Source: Microvirga sesbaniae
Lineage (GTDB): Bacteria > Pseudomonadota > Alphaproteobacteria > Rhizobiales > Beijerinckiaceae
Reading direction: 5' to 3'
DNA length: 64,000 nucleotides
Assembly: GCF_025460805.1 (NCBI RefSeq)
Contig: NZ_JAMXFJ010000001.1
Coordinates: 91,074-155,073, forward strand
Both the position numbers and the translations under genes were made by a program. Below, piece by piece: positions 37,374 to 45,474 of the stretch. Numbering within the stretch: position 1 is the stretch's first letter; each line of letters begins with the position of its first letter. The notes under the pieces were generated by a model. It was given only the letters and a program-made list of their open reading frames with translations. It made no database searches and had not been told where the DNA came from.

Positions 37374-38505
37374 CTTCAATCGAAGACTTAGGCCCTCGCA
37401 GGTTCGAGGCTTGCTTTCCCGACATGCTGAATGGGAAGCAGGACCCGGAGAGACCTGCCAAGATACACAGCATCCTGCTCCCATGAGCCGCTCGCAAAAG
37501 CGGTTAGCGCATCCTGCCTGTCGTTCTTGAGATTGCCCGCTTGGACCGGCTGGCCCGCCAGGCTACGGCCCACCCGCTTGCGGTCGCTGGCTGCTATGAC
37601 TGCTCGGCCATCGCCCAAGCACGGGCACAGCGGGGCCAATGGCAGCAAGGCTCCCTGGCAGCAACTCGTCGGCCTGGTTCTTCGCTTCATCTGGGCGCCC
37701 GCCACATCCCCGCACCGCGGGAGCACACGAGAGCTGTTTCCACTCACGTGGAATCATCTCTCTTCTTTGCCGAGCCGCATTTTTTGACGGTGAACCGGAT
37801 CCACTTCACCGAAAAACGCTCTCATGGCTGAGCACGCCGAGGCACAGGCCCGCGTCGGACAGCCGCTACCGCAGCTATGGCCAGCCCCCGAGCCTGTCTG
37901 AGGCCAAGGTCGATCGACTCCGCAATCAGTTGTCCGACCTCGAGGACGCCAAACTCAAGCAGCCCGCCCGCTCGCTGGATGGCAGTCGGGCCAAGACCCT
38001 GATCGCCGCCCGCGACATGCAGGCTCCGGACGATCGGGGCTTGCGGACCCATGAAGTCCTCGGCCGCTTCGTCCAGGTCGCCTGGCTCGTTTGCCCGGTC
38101 CCGTTGTCTGCACATGCGTCAGACGAGGGTGCTGTCCTGCAAATGGCTCACCGGACCATGGTTCAACGCCGCCTTCTTTCGCGAGCGGAGTTGGCTTGTT
38201 CGTGCTTCGTGCTGCAAGAAGGGACCAAGACGGTGGCAACGGTCCCAGTTCGGGAGAAGCACGGCGGCAAGTGCGGTGGTGCCCCGGAAGCGGCTCCGCG
38301 TCGGTTCACCACGGAAATCGACCTGAAGACCGGGGCTGCTCGATGGGGCAGGGACGACGCGAAGACGATCAGGCCCATACCCAAGCCGGGATCGGCGAAG
38401 CAACTGCGCTGTTTTCACAATGAAGGTGCATGATCTCGTGACTTTCACTCCCCAGCGAACCTATTGGGCACAGACTGCATTCTTTGTGTATGTCAGGAGA
38501 GGTGG
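37374..38505. other. Gene-poor stretch of 1.1 kb after tRNA-His
   Basis: A 264-codon frame is open across part of it (37639-38433), but its amino-acid content is not protein-like and no ribosome site fits. Fragments such as LRNQLSDLEDAKL hint at a decayed gene. I call no gene here. Confidence 0.5.
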
Positions 38506-39228
38506 ATGACGGTCGCCTATGCCATGAACCGCCTTCTGGAGACCTTAAGTTCCGGAGACCTCAAGTACCTGGAGCCGCACCTTGAGCAGGTGGAGCTGCC
38601 ACGAGGCATGGAAATTGCCCATCAGGGAGAGGTGCTTCAGTCCGTCTACTTCCCTCAAACCGCTATCGTATCCCTCGTGCGGGACATGGCCAACGGCCAG
38701 ATCGTCGAGATGGCTGCGTTCGGCCGTGAGGGCATGGTCGGGCTGTTGTTTATTGGCATTCCGCTCAACTCCGTTGGACGGTATCTTGTCCAAGTTCCAG
38801 GTACGGCCTTGCGGATGGATGCCGGCAGGATGCGCAAGGCGGCGGCGGCCCGTCCAGGCATCCAGCAGATGCTTCTGAGATACACCGAGTTGTTGATGGC
38901 GCTCACTCTACAATCGACAGCATGCAATGCCGCTCATAGCATCGAGGCTCGCTGCTGCCGCTGGATTATGGCCTCAGGTGATCGGACAGGCCGCAACGAC
39001 GTACCCCTCACGCACGAGTACCTGGCCGAGATGCTCGGCGTTCAGCGGTCATCTGTAAGCGTTGTCATCAAAGGTCTTCACGACAATGGGCTGATCCGAC
39101 AAAGCCGAGGTAAGATTACCATTCTCGACCGCTCACGGGTCGAGGAAGCGGCATGTGAGTGCTACCCCGTTCTTCGGGCGAAGTACCTACAGCTTCTGCC
39201 ACTCGCACAAGGAGAGCCAGAGGAATGA
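38506..39228 (+). CDS. Crp/Fnr family transcriptional regulator
   Basis: 240 aa. An N-terminal cyclic-nucleotide-like beta-roll (residues 15-115, with QGEVLQSVYFPQTAIVSLV) is followed by a winged helix with EYLAEMLGVQRSSVSVVIKGLHDNGLI near 170-195. There is no FNR-type N-terminal cysteine cluster, so it is not an iron-sulfur oxygen sensor; the ligand is unknown. This type, with FPQTAIVSL and a Crp-like helix, is common and multi-copy in Rhizobiales. ATG 38506 follows AGGAG. Confidence 0.85.
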   Translation: MTVAYAMNRLLETLSSGDLKYLEPHLEQVELPRGMEIAHQGEVLQSVYFPQTAIVSLVRDMANGQIVEMAAFGREGMVGLLFIGIPLNSVGRYLVQVPGTALRMDAGRMRKAAAARPGIQQMLLRYTELLMALTLQSTACNAAHSIEARCCRWIMASGDRTGRNDVPLTHEYLAEMLGVQRSSVSVVIKGLHDNGLIRQSRGKITILDRSRVEEAACECYPVLRAKYLQLLPLAQGEPEE

Positions 39229-39422
39229 ACCCCTTGCGGTCTAGTCACCTCTCGCTTGTTAAGAATACTCGAGGCCGTTGAGTGGCCAGTGCTGCGCTCG
39301 TCGCCAATGGCAGGCTCCGGTTTTGGTCCTCTCGGTTATAGCCTCTTCCCATCACCCGCTGCCGGCTGCACCGCCTACTCGATGGTGTGCGAAGTGTCGA
39401 CTTCCCGCGCGTGAGGCTTCTT

Positions 39423-39530
39423 TCAACTCACGACAAGCGAGTACAGGGTCGAAAGGGCCACAATCACTATGATTGCGGTCAGGGCTATCGGGTTTCCCGG
39501 ACATCCGGCCTGGAAGTCGTCGCGTGGCAT
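39423..39530 (-). CDS. Possible 35-aa single-span membrane protein
   Basis: MPRDDFQAGCPGNPIALTAI... with one helix (IALTAIIVIVALSTLYSLVV). AGGA precedes the ATG. It starts 9 bases after the stop of the 71-aa gene on the same strand, suggesting cotranscription. Too short to recognise. Confidence 0.38.
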   Translation of the reverse strand: MPRDDFQAGCPGNPIALTAIIVIVALSTLYSLVVS

Positions 39531-39539
39531 GGGCCTGTC

Positions 39540-39755
39540 CTAAGACCGGCGGATCGAGGACATGCGAGCCTTGCTCGACTCTTCTGCGGTGTCGAGTTCG
39601 GAGCGGTTTCGAACCAACCTTTCCCGCTCTGCCGCCAGGGTGTCCCAGGTTCGAGCCATCTCAAGGAGCTGCTTGTTCTGCTCCCCATCGGGCATCTGCT
39701 TGGCGAGCACCCGGCACTCTTCCGCGTGCTTTCTATATTCTGCTGCGGTTTTCAT
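39540..39755 (-). CDS. Small conserved helical protein, 71 aa
   Basis: MKTAAEYRKHAEECRVLAKQ... forms an amphipathic helix and continues with LLEMARTWDTLAAERERLV. This pattern (AAEYRxxAEECR...W..LA.ER) is a widespread, multi-copy family of unknown function in Rhizobiales. ATG start. Confidence 0.7.
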   Translation of the reverse strand: MKTAAEYRKHAEECRVLAKQMPDGEQNKQLLEMARTWDTLAAERERLVRNRSELDTAEESSKARMSSIRRS

Positions 39756-40019
39756 AGGTTGATAGACGCCCCCGAATTGCTGCGGTTGTACGCACCACTG
39801 TTATAACGCCCCGGTGATTTGACCAGCACAAACTCCGTAAACGGTTGGGGCCCGCCATTTATTCCCGTTGAAGAATGCCATCCGGGACATCCGGAAAGCT
39901 GCTCGCGACCTCAATGGGTCATGGGATCAGGCTTGTCGGCTCGACATCGTAGCCCCATCTGGCGAAGTCCTTGCGTCAATTCCTCCGGAGTCTATCGTCC
40001 ACTGATAGCCGGTGCGACG

Positions 40020-40430
40020 TCAGGCGCTCTGGGAAGACTGCGGCTCAACCACCTGAGGCGTAGCCAATTGCCGGATCACGTTGATGATGGTGTCCGGCAA
40101 GTAGGGCTTGGCGAGGAAGGCTACTTTCTCCGACAGGTCGTCTGGACCCGGGCGCTCTCGACCAGACGTGACGACGACCCCGACCCCCGGCCAACGCTTC
40201 TGAATGGCGCGAGCCAAGTTGAGGCCGTTCATGGACCCTGCTGGCATCTCAATGTCGGTGACGACGACCTGAACGTCGGGACGAGCCTTGAGGACAGTCA
40301 AGGCTTCATCGGCATTGACGGCCTCGAAGACCTTGAAGCCGGCCTCGTCCAGGAAGTCGGTCATGAACATGCGTACGAGGGTCTCATCCTCGACCACCAG
40401 GACCACCATTCGGGGCTCGGAATCAGACAT
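40020..40430 (-). CDS. Stand-alone response regulator receiver domain
   Basis: 136 aa, receiver domain only. Acidic pocket E14-D15, phosphoacceptor D59 in VVVTDIEMP, the switch Thr/Ser in VVVTSG and the lysine in FLAKPY are all present. There is no output domain, so it likely works through protein contacts, as CheY- or FixJ-receiver-type proteins do. No kinase is adjacent. Confidence 0.88.
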   Translation of the reverse strand: MSDSEPRMVVLVVEDETLVRMFMTDFLDEAGFKVFEAVNADEALTVLKARPDVQVVVTDIEMPAGSMNGLNLARAIQKRWPGVGVVVTSGRERPGPDDLSEKVAFLAKPYLPDTIINVIRQLATPQVVEPQSSQSA

Positions 40431-41132
40431 CGGGCTGGCATCTGCAAATGGTTGATGGAACCTCCAACAAAGCAGATGGGTTGCTGTTCCTAATCCTCAT
40501 GATCCAGGGCAATGCCGTGTGCGCCGCCGCACCATCTCGCCCGTTCCGCCCAGGCTCCGCGGCAACCGCGGGATGTCATTCCCGCCGGAGACGCGGGGGC
40601 CACTTTTCACGTCCGATGCTCTCGACGATGACAAGGGTCGGGCCGGTCATCGCGGTGCTGCTTATCGGCTTTATGGTCGAACGGCACTCCTGTTGACCCG
40701 AGTGCCTTTTGCACCGGAAGCGCCAGCCATCCTCCCCAGAAAGTGCGGACCGATCCAACGGACAAGCTGCTCGTTCACCGTCCTATGAAGGCACTTTAGA
40801 ATGCGCACCTTCCTCGCAGAATCGATACTTGCGAGAAGCAAGTTTTCCTTGCGATCAACTCTCGCGTGGTAGCTCTAAGGCATTAAGGTCACAGTAACAT
40901 TGCCATATATGCTGGCGCCACTCTTGAAGTCACAGTGAACAACACTAGGCATTCTTATTCTATAAGAACCGTGAGGATCGACAATAAAGCCAAGCTTGTC
41001 GTGTTGTGCCTGAGTCAACTTGTTTGTAGTCAGTATAGGGCCAAGCCCGCGCATCATTGATGTCGAATGAACCCACTGGCATGCCCAGGTGTGACCATCT
41101 CAGGCATGCGGAAGATTGAGGGAGGCTACCCC
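40431..41132. other. Gene-poor stretch of 702 bases
   Basis: Contains a partial copy of the CTAG-type repeat (gccacttttcacgtccgatg, near 40600) and one weak AT-rich ORF (listed separately). Nothing else is seen. Confidence 0.45.
40875..41057 (-). CDS. Weak AT-rich ORF, 60 aa, possible gene remnant
   Basis: MMRGLGPILTTNKLTQAQHD... reads like protein (for example FIVDPHGSYRIRMPSVVHC) and uses AGA and ATA codons that are rare in the surrounding genes. No ribosome site is visible and the frame stays open upstream to 41102 with no start, so this may be a piece of a foreign or decayed gene. Confidence 0.3.
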   Translation of the reverse strand: MMRGLGPILTTNKLTQAQHDKLGFIVDPHGSYRIRMPSVVHCDFKSGASIYGNVTVTLMP

Positions 41133-42410
41133 ATGCCAACGACCCTGAGTTTCGATCCTGGTGACTTCGCATTCGCATTTGAACACGATCCAGCGACCGA
41201 AAGAGGCTATAACCCGCCAGGAACGACAACCGCTGTCCGCGGCCTGCTGAATGCAGGTTTTGAAACCAACGCGTTTGCTCCTCAAGGCTTGACGTTCAAC
41301 GCTGTCGGCGACGAAAGATCGTTGGTGTTCGGCACAGCCACCTTGCGTGAGGATTATATCGCTGCGCCCTACCAGCACAATCCAGCCGACCCGGCGGAGC
41401 TCAAGCTGACCGTCACGGTCAACGTGGACGGAGTAGCCACTCCGCTCGTCTTTGAGGCGGTGCCGACCGTACAATCCGGCCCGGCAGGCTTTACCTTCAC
41501 TCCTCCCCTCCCACGCGACCAGCCTGCTCCCACGACGTTGCCGGGATCAACCGGCGATGCCGACGTGGATTTCACCGCGGCATTCGCTCCTGTCTCGTTC
41601 GTGGTCAATGGCTTTAAGTTCACCGCCGATATCTCCGACATCGTTTTCACGCAACCGACCGGCCCAGGCGACAGCGGAGCAGGCACCAACACACCTGTGG
41701 ACGTGGAGAGGGTCTCGTTGACCCTCCGCCTTGACGCACTGCCGGATCCTGACATTCGCGAAGGCAGCAATGCGAACGATACTTTCACGTCCACCGGAGC
41801 TGCGGCCATTTTCGTCGGCGCTGGCGGCAATGACGTTCTCACGGGCGCAGGCTTGGCCGACGCGCTCTTTGGGCAGGACGGCAGGGACACGCTCCGGGGC
41901 CTGGATGACAATGACTGGCTCAGCGGCGGGCGCGGCAACGACCGATTGAGCGGCGGCGCCGGCAATGACCAGTTACGCGGAGGCTCCGACAATGACCGGT
42001 TGAACGGTGACACGGGAGATGATCGCCTGTTTGGGGAGAGCGGCAACGATCGCCTGGATGGCGGCCTCGGCATCGACTTCCTCCGCGGCGGGAGCGGCTT
42101 TGACACCTACGCTTTCACGACAGCATTGGGTACTGGGAATGTCGACGAGGTCAGCGGCTTCCAATCGTTCTTTGACACGATTGCGCTGGACAATGCGGTG
42201 TTCACGGGATTGTCCGCCGGGACGCTCAGGGGAAACGCATTCCATGTCGGCACGGCCGCCGCCGATAGCAGTGATCGGATCATCTACGATAATGTCACGG
42301 GTGCTCTGTATTTCGATCCTGATGGCATCGGAGGCGCTGCACAGGTCCAGTTTGCAACGCTCCTTGGAAGTCCCAACAACGTCAAGGCATCGGACTTCTT
42401 CGTGTTCTAA
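41133..42410 (+). CDS. RTX calcium-binding repeat protein
   Basis: 425 aa. The N-terminal 210 residues form a choice-of-anchor-like beta domain with no catalytic motif that I recognise. It has no signal peptide. About residues 225-330 are RTX nonapeptides (GGRGNDRLSGGAGNDQLRGG type), followed by a secretion-type domain with DRIIYDNVTGALYFDPDGIGG, like that of the alginate lyase at 54994. Expected to be exported by type I secretion; no exporter is in the window. ATG 41133 follows GAGGGAGG. Confidence 0.8.
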   Translation: MPTTLSFDPGDFAFAFEHDPATERGYNPPGTTTAVRGLLNAGFETNAFAPQGLTFNAVGDERSLVFGTATLREDYIAAPYQHNPADPAELKLTVTVNVDGVATPLVFEAVPTVQSGPAGFTFTPPLPRDQPAPTTLPGSTGDADVDFTAAFAPVSFVVNGFKFTADISDIVFTQPTGPGDSGAGTNTPVDVERVSLTLRLDALPDPDIREGSNANDTFTSTGAAAIFVGAGGNDVLTGAGLADALFGQDGRDTLRGLDDNDWLSGGRGNDRLSGGAGNDQLRGGSDNDRLNGDTGDDRLFGESGNDRLDGGLGIDFLRGGSGFDTYAFTTALGTGNVDEVSGFQSFFDTIALDNAVFTGLSAGTLRGNAFHVGTAAADSSDRIIYDNVTGALYFDPDGIGGAAQVQFATLLGSPNNVKASDFFVF

Positions 42411-42822
42411 AGGAACGTTGGATAACCCGAGCAGGACCGTCCGCGCTTCGGCCCCGCGCGAACTGGCTTCGTAGCCCTTCGGCAATGAAGCGGCTCGATC
42501 TCAGTCCCTTGGAGCCCGTCCTTCCTTATGCGCCTCGGTTCGATGCCGAGGCGCCCTGCCTTGTGGCCCTGGTCCATACACGGCCCTTCACGACTTGGCA
42601 TTTTCGCCGACGAGGACATGCCCCAGCCGAGGGAGTCGTGGACCTCGGCCAGGGCACTTGCGAGGGGTAGAGCCCCGCCTTGATCGGGCTGATAGGCAAC
42701 GCGCCCGGTGCCGGCATCCTGAAACGGCCAAGGTTAAATTTCAGGAGCAGCAGGTGCATTCCAACCTGAACGATCTTCGAAATTGCAGGTTGCTTTCCTT
42801 CGCGGCTTCCTCAGGATCGGTC
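42411..42822. other. Gene-free stretch of 412 bases after the RTX gene
   Basis: Contains a hairpin gcgcctcgg-ttcgatg-ccgaggcgc at 42530-42554 that might end the RTX transcript, though no T-run follows. No gene is seen. Confidence 0.4.
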
Positions 42823-42933
42823 TAGAGCCTCGGACCCAAAAGTGGACTTGCCCTTTTGGGATCCATCCGAGGCTCCCTCTCTTGATTGGCGCATCGGATG
42901 AGGCGGCCCTCTGGGTCCGTCCGATGCGCTAGA
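42823..42933. repeat. CTAG-type palindromic repeat, full copy
   Basis: ctagagcctcggacccaaa at the left and gggtccgtccgatgcgctag at the right, with the aaaagtggacttgcccttttggg hairpin inside. Ends directly before the possible small RNA. Confidence 0.75.
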
Positions 42934-42945
42934 GGAGCGAGACTG

Positions 42946-43124
42946 GGTGCGGGGCGGTCCCGAGGGACAGATTAAGCAGGCGAAATGTCAAATTTTCTTG
43001 GATCTGTCGTCTATCCGACTGACGCCGAGAGCCAGGGGCGGATAGGCAGGTGATCCCGGCCCCGTAGTTAGCAGCGGCGGGCCGCACCTTGGAGCGCCCC
43101 TGAGACGGGAGGCGCTCCTTTTTT
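42946..43124 (+). ncRNA. Possible structured small RNA with its own terminator
   Basis: No gene of the plus strand is near, yet a strong terminator closes the segment. Two long-range pairings fit: GGTGCGG (42946-42952) with CCGCACC (43082-43088), and CTATCCG (43011-43017) with CGGATAG (43039-43045). It therefore looks like a folded transcript of about 180 bases. No known RNA family is recognised, and no promoter is certain. Confidence 0.35.
43091..43124 (+). terminator. Strong Rho-independent terminator, not next to any plus-strand gene
   Basis: Stem GGAGCGCC / GGCGCTCC (43091-43098 and 43111-43118) followed by six T. The nearest plus-strand gene ends 680 bases upstream; mucR is on the other strand. 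Confidence 0.7.
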
Positions 43125-43224
43125 ATCAGTGGCGCTTGCTCATCGGCCTGGCTGGCTGAGGGCCTGCACGCTCTCGGGTCCGGCACCGGATCGATGTGGT
43201 CGACCGTCCTGGGCTATCCGGCGC

Positions 43225-43731
43225 TTATTCGCCGGTCTTCTTCTTGGACGATGCGCGACGCTTGGGCTTCGAATCCTCAGCCGGAGCCGTCGTGGTCTCC
43301 TTCGTCGCGGCAACTGCTTTCGCGGCAGTCTTCCTCCGCTGTTGGCCGAGGCCGCTGCTTCTGGCGAGTTCGGAGCGCCTTGCCGCATAGCTCGATGCAA
43401 CCATCGGGTAATCAGCCGGCAGCCCCCACTTTGCGCGATACTCCTCAGCCGTCAGCCCCAATGTCCTGAGATGGCGCTTGAGCGTCTTGTACTTCTTTCC
43501 GTCCTCAAGGCTGATCAGGAAGTCAGGCGTGATGGACTTGCGGATTGAAACGCGCGGCTCTGGCTTTTCGGGCTCGACCTGTCTTGGAGCCGTCAGGCCT
43601 TGCAGGGCAGCATGGACGGAAGCAATCACGGTCGGCAAATCGCCTCGATGAACCGAGTTGTTGGCGACGTATGACGAAACGATGTCGGCGGTGATGCTGG
43701 CAAGGTCCAGCGGCGGTTCAGGCTGATCCAT
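43225..43731 (-). CDS. MucR/Ros family transcriptional regulator lacking zinc ligands
   Basis: 168 aa. The MucR core LEDGKKYKTLKRHLRTLGLTAEEYRAKWGLPADYPMVA is present at residues 75-112. The zinc-finger ligands Cys and His of Ros are mostly gone: S74 replaces the first Cys, D77 the second, and L91/G92 the last His; only H87 remains. Such zinc-free members are known in some rhizobia. The C-terminal 40 residues are Lys/Ala-rich. It likely binds AT-rich DNA and affects surface or exopolysaccharide genes. Confidence 0.85.
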   Translation of the reverse strand: MDQPEPPLDLASITADIVSSYVANNSVHRGDLPTVIASVHAALQGLTAPRQVEPEKPEPRVSIRKSITPDFLISLEDGKKYKTLKRHLRTLGLTAEEYRAKWGLPADYPMVASSYAARRSELARSSGLGQQRRKTAAKAVAATKETTTAPAEDSKPKRRASSKKKTGE

Positions 43732-44470
43732 AACACGTCCAGTAGCAGGGAAGGTCAGGCACGTTCAGTTAGCCAATTACAGCCTCGGGTCAAGCCACTC
43801 TTGCCGGATGCGGGAGCAAAGGCTTGATGTTCTCAGTGATGATTGTCGCCAGGGATGACACGGGCACTCAGCCACTTCGGCAAAGGAAGACCAGCCTCGG
43901 GGGGAAGGAGAAGGTCCTTTCCTGTCAAGGTTGCCGGCCAAGGTCCGCCCCTTGCAGGTCCGAGCCGCTGTCTCTCGCCAATCCGTCTGTTGGCCCCTCT
44001 CGCTCAAGCTGGCCGGACTTTTGTCTCAGGCTGGAGAAGCGCCGGATGTTCCGCTCTGGGCAATCCGCCGCAGCACAAGACGAACCCGGATGGGAGAACG
44101 CTCGTCGTCCATCACAATCCTAATCTGTTCCCATGTCCCGGTCTCCCGGGTGCGAAGGAGTTCGCGATGAATGACTTCGGCAGGGATATTGACCGTGGCT
44201 CGTGCCTGCCCTGGGCTTTGCGATATGATGCTTCCCAATCCCTCATGATCACACGCAACCTCGGATGGCGGATCTGGGGACCTTCGTTCGAGCCGGGGCG
44301 GCTGTACCATCCCTGCCGATGACTTTGGCACTCGCAGGTTCGGGAGTCCTTCTTCCAGGACCCTTCCATGGAGTGCAGGCCCGAAACAGCCGAGGGCGGA
44401 TCGCCGCAATCGAAGAGGCTGCGGGATCGGGCCTGGCCCAGGGGGATGCCGGACGCGGGGGGCGGTCCGG
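43732..44470. other. Gene-free stretch of 739 bases with the tRNA-His fragment
   Basis: Holds the 3' fragment of tRNA-His (44270-44309). Several frames are open on both strands, but none has a ribosome site with plausible protein content. Confidence 0.45.
44270..44309 (+). repeat. 3' half of tRNA-His, remnant copy (possible attachment site)
   Basis: The last 25 bases (44285-44309) equal 37349-37373 exactly, covering the T arm, acceptor 3' strand and CCA. The 10 bases ggatctgggg of the anticodon stem are also kept, with the variable region shifted by one base. No 5' half is found upstream. Confidence 0.75.
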
Positions 44471-44623
44471 TCAATCGCAGTCGTCGTAATGCCAGTCGGC
44501 CCCTGCGGCGCGGTATGGCGGGCCTTCCATCCGCCTGGTCTCGAGAAAGCCGATGAACAGCCGCTGGATCGAAACAAATGAGGATGCTGCCGGTCTCGTG
44601 CTCAGTCGCAGCAAGTGGGTCAT
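44471..44623 (-). CDS. Small protein, 50 aa
   Basis: MTHLLRLSTRPAASSFVSIQ... with a central hydrophobic patch and an acidic end ADWHYDDCD. GGAGGG lies 6 bases before the ATG, a very good ribosome site, and codon use is normal. An upstream in-frame start exists but has no such site. No function recognised. Confidence 0.5.
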   Translation of the reverse strand: MTHLLRLSTRPAASSFVSIQRLFIGFLETRRMEGPPYRAAGADWHYDDCD

Positions 44624-44894
44624 GGCGAACCCTCCGTCGATGATCTCCCCAGCCGCACGAGCCTCTACCCGAACGCGCAAACCCGCAACCGCATCATAGG
44701 GGCTACCTCAGGCGAAAGGCCGGCCCGGGGCCCCTCATCCTGCGGCCTGGCGATCGCGGAGCGTCGATGAGGCGCGTGGAACGGGCTGAAAGGCGAGCGG
44801 GTCCATTGGATCGGACCACGGCTTCGCCCTGCTCATCATCTCGAATTCCGGCCCTTTCTATGGCAGAATGGGCTTTCAGGAACAGGAGACGACA

Positions 44895-45188
44895 ATGGAT
44901 AAGGTCGCAATCGCCTTAGCTATCTCCTTGGTGGCGGCCGGCGCTGAGGCCCAGACACGCCCTTCAACGGTGACCATGCCATGCGGGGCCAGCCGCCAAT
45001 TGGTGTTCGCGAGAGGCGCCATCGTGCTCGGAACCGGCGGAATGACCTATGATCGGTTCGTTCGCGACGCTACCTTCTGCGACGTGACGGAATATGCCCA
45101 GGCGGCCTATGTTCCAAGCATCGAGACGCCCATCTGCTTCGTGGGATATCGATGCAAACAGGGTCCGCGCGATTTGTGGGACGATTGA
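44895..45188 (+). CDS. Small exported protein, 97 aa
   Basis: Signal peptide MDKVAIALAISLVAAGAEAQ, then a mature domain with MPCGASRQLVFARGAIVLGTGG and four cysteines in all, including IETPICFVGYRC near the end. This matches a small periplasmic protein fold with disulfides, seen in several Rhizobiales; function unknown. ATG 44895 follows AGGAG. Confidence 0.65.
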   Translation: MDKVAIALAISLVAAGAEAQTRPSTVTMPCGASRQLVFARGAIVLGTGGMTYDRFVRDATFCDVTEYAQAAYVPSIETPICFVGYRCKQGPRDLWDD

Positions 45189-45474
45189 CGCGCATCACCC
45201 GCCGCTCCCGTTCGCACCGCATCGATCCGCCACGTTCAGGCCTCGACAACAGCCGGGACGTTGCGGCGCGGATCCTCTGCGGCTTTCGGGCTGCCGGGGC
45301 GGTCGACGGCTCCTCCACTCCTGGAGCGCGGATGGTTCCTGATTCCAAAGCTCCTGCCGTCTCACCAAAGTCGGGGTGATCGCCCTTGCAGAATGTGAAA
45401 TAGGAGGGTGGCGCGCAGGAGATGTCGGGGCAGCCGGCCTGTCGTCCGAGCAAGGGCATGCCCAGGGGCTTATG

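Larger units (their letters stand above)
37374..44309. mobile_element. Possible decayed genomic island bounded by tRNA-His and a tRNA-His fragment
   Basis: A direct repeat of the last 25 bases of tRNA-His (37349-37373) lies at 44285-44309 in the same orientation, the arrangement left by integration at a tRNA 3' end. The 6.9-kb interval is gene-poor, with short or orphan genes (Crp/Fnr, receiver domain, RTX protein, MucR) and AT-rich spots. No integrase or mobility gene is visible. Homology also continues past CCA on both sides (ctcgcaggttcg), so a simple duplication of the tRNA end is the main alternative. Confidence 0.4.

Noticed and set aside
37639..38433. 264-codon plus-strand frame after tRNA-His
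   Set aside because: No ribosome site and low-information sequence; at most it holds remnants of a decayed gene.
42485..42670. Short plus-strand ORF after the RTX gene
   Set aside because: It overlaps a hairpin, lacks a ribosome site and does not look like protein.
37374..44309. Active integrative element
   Set aside because: No integrase, relaxase, transposase or replication gene is visible; only the boundary repeat supports past integration.
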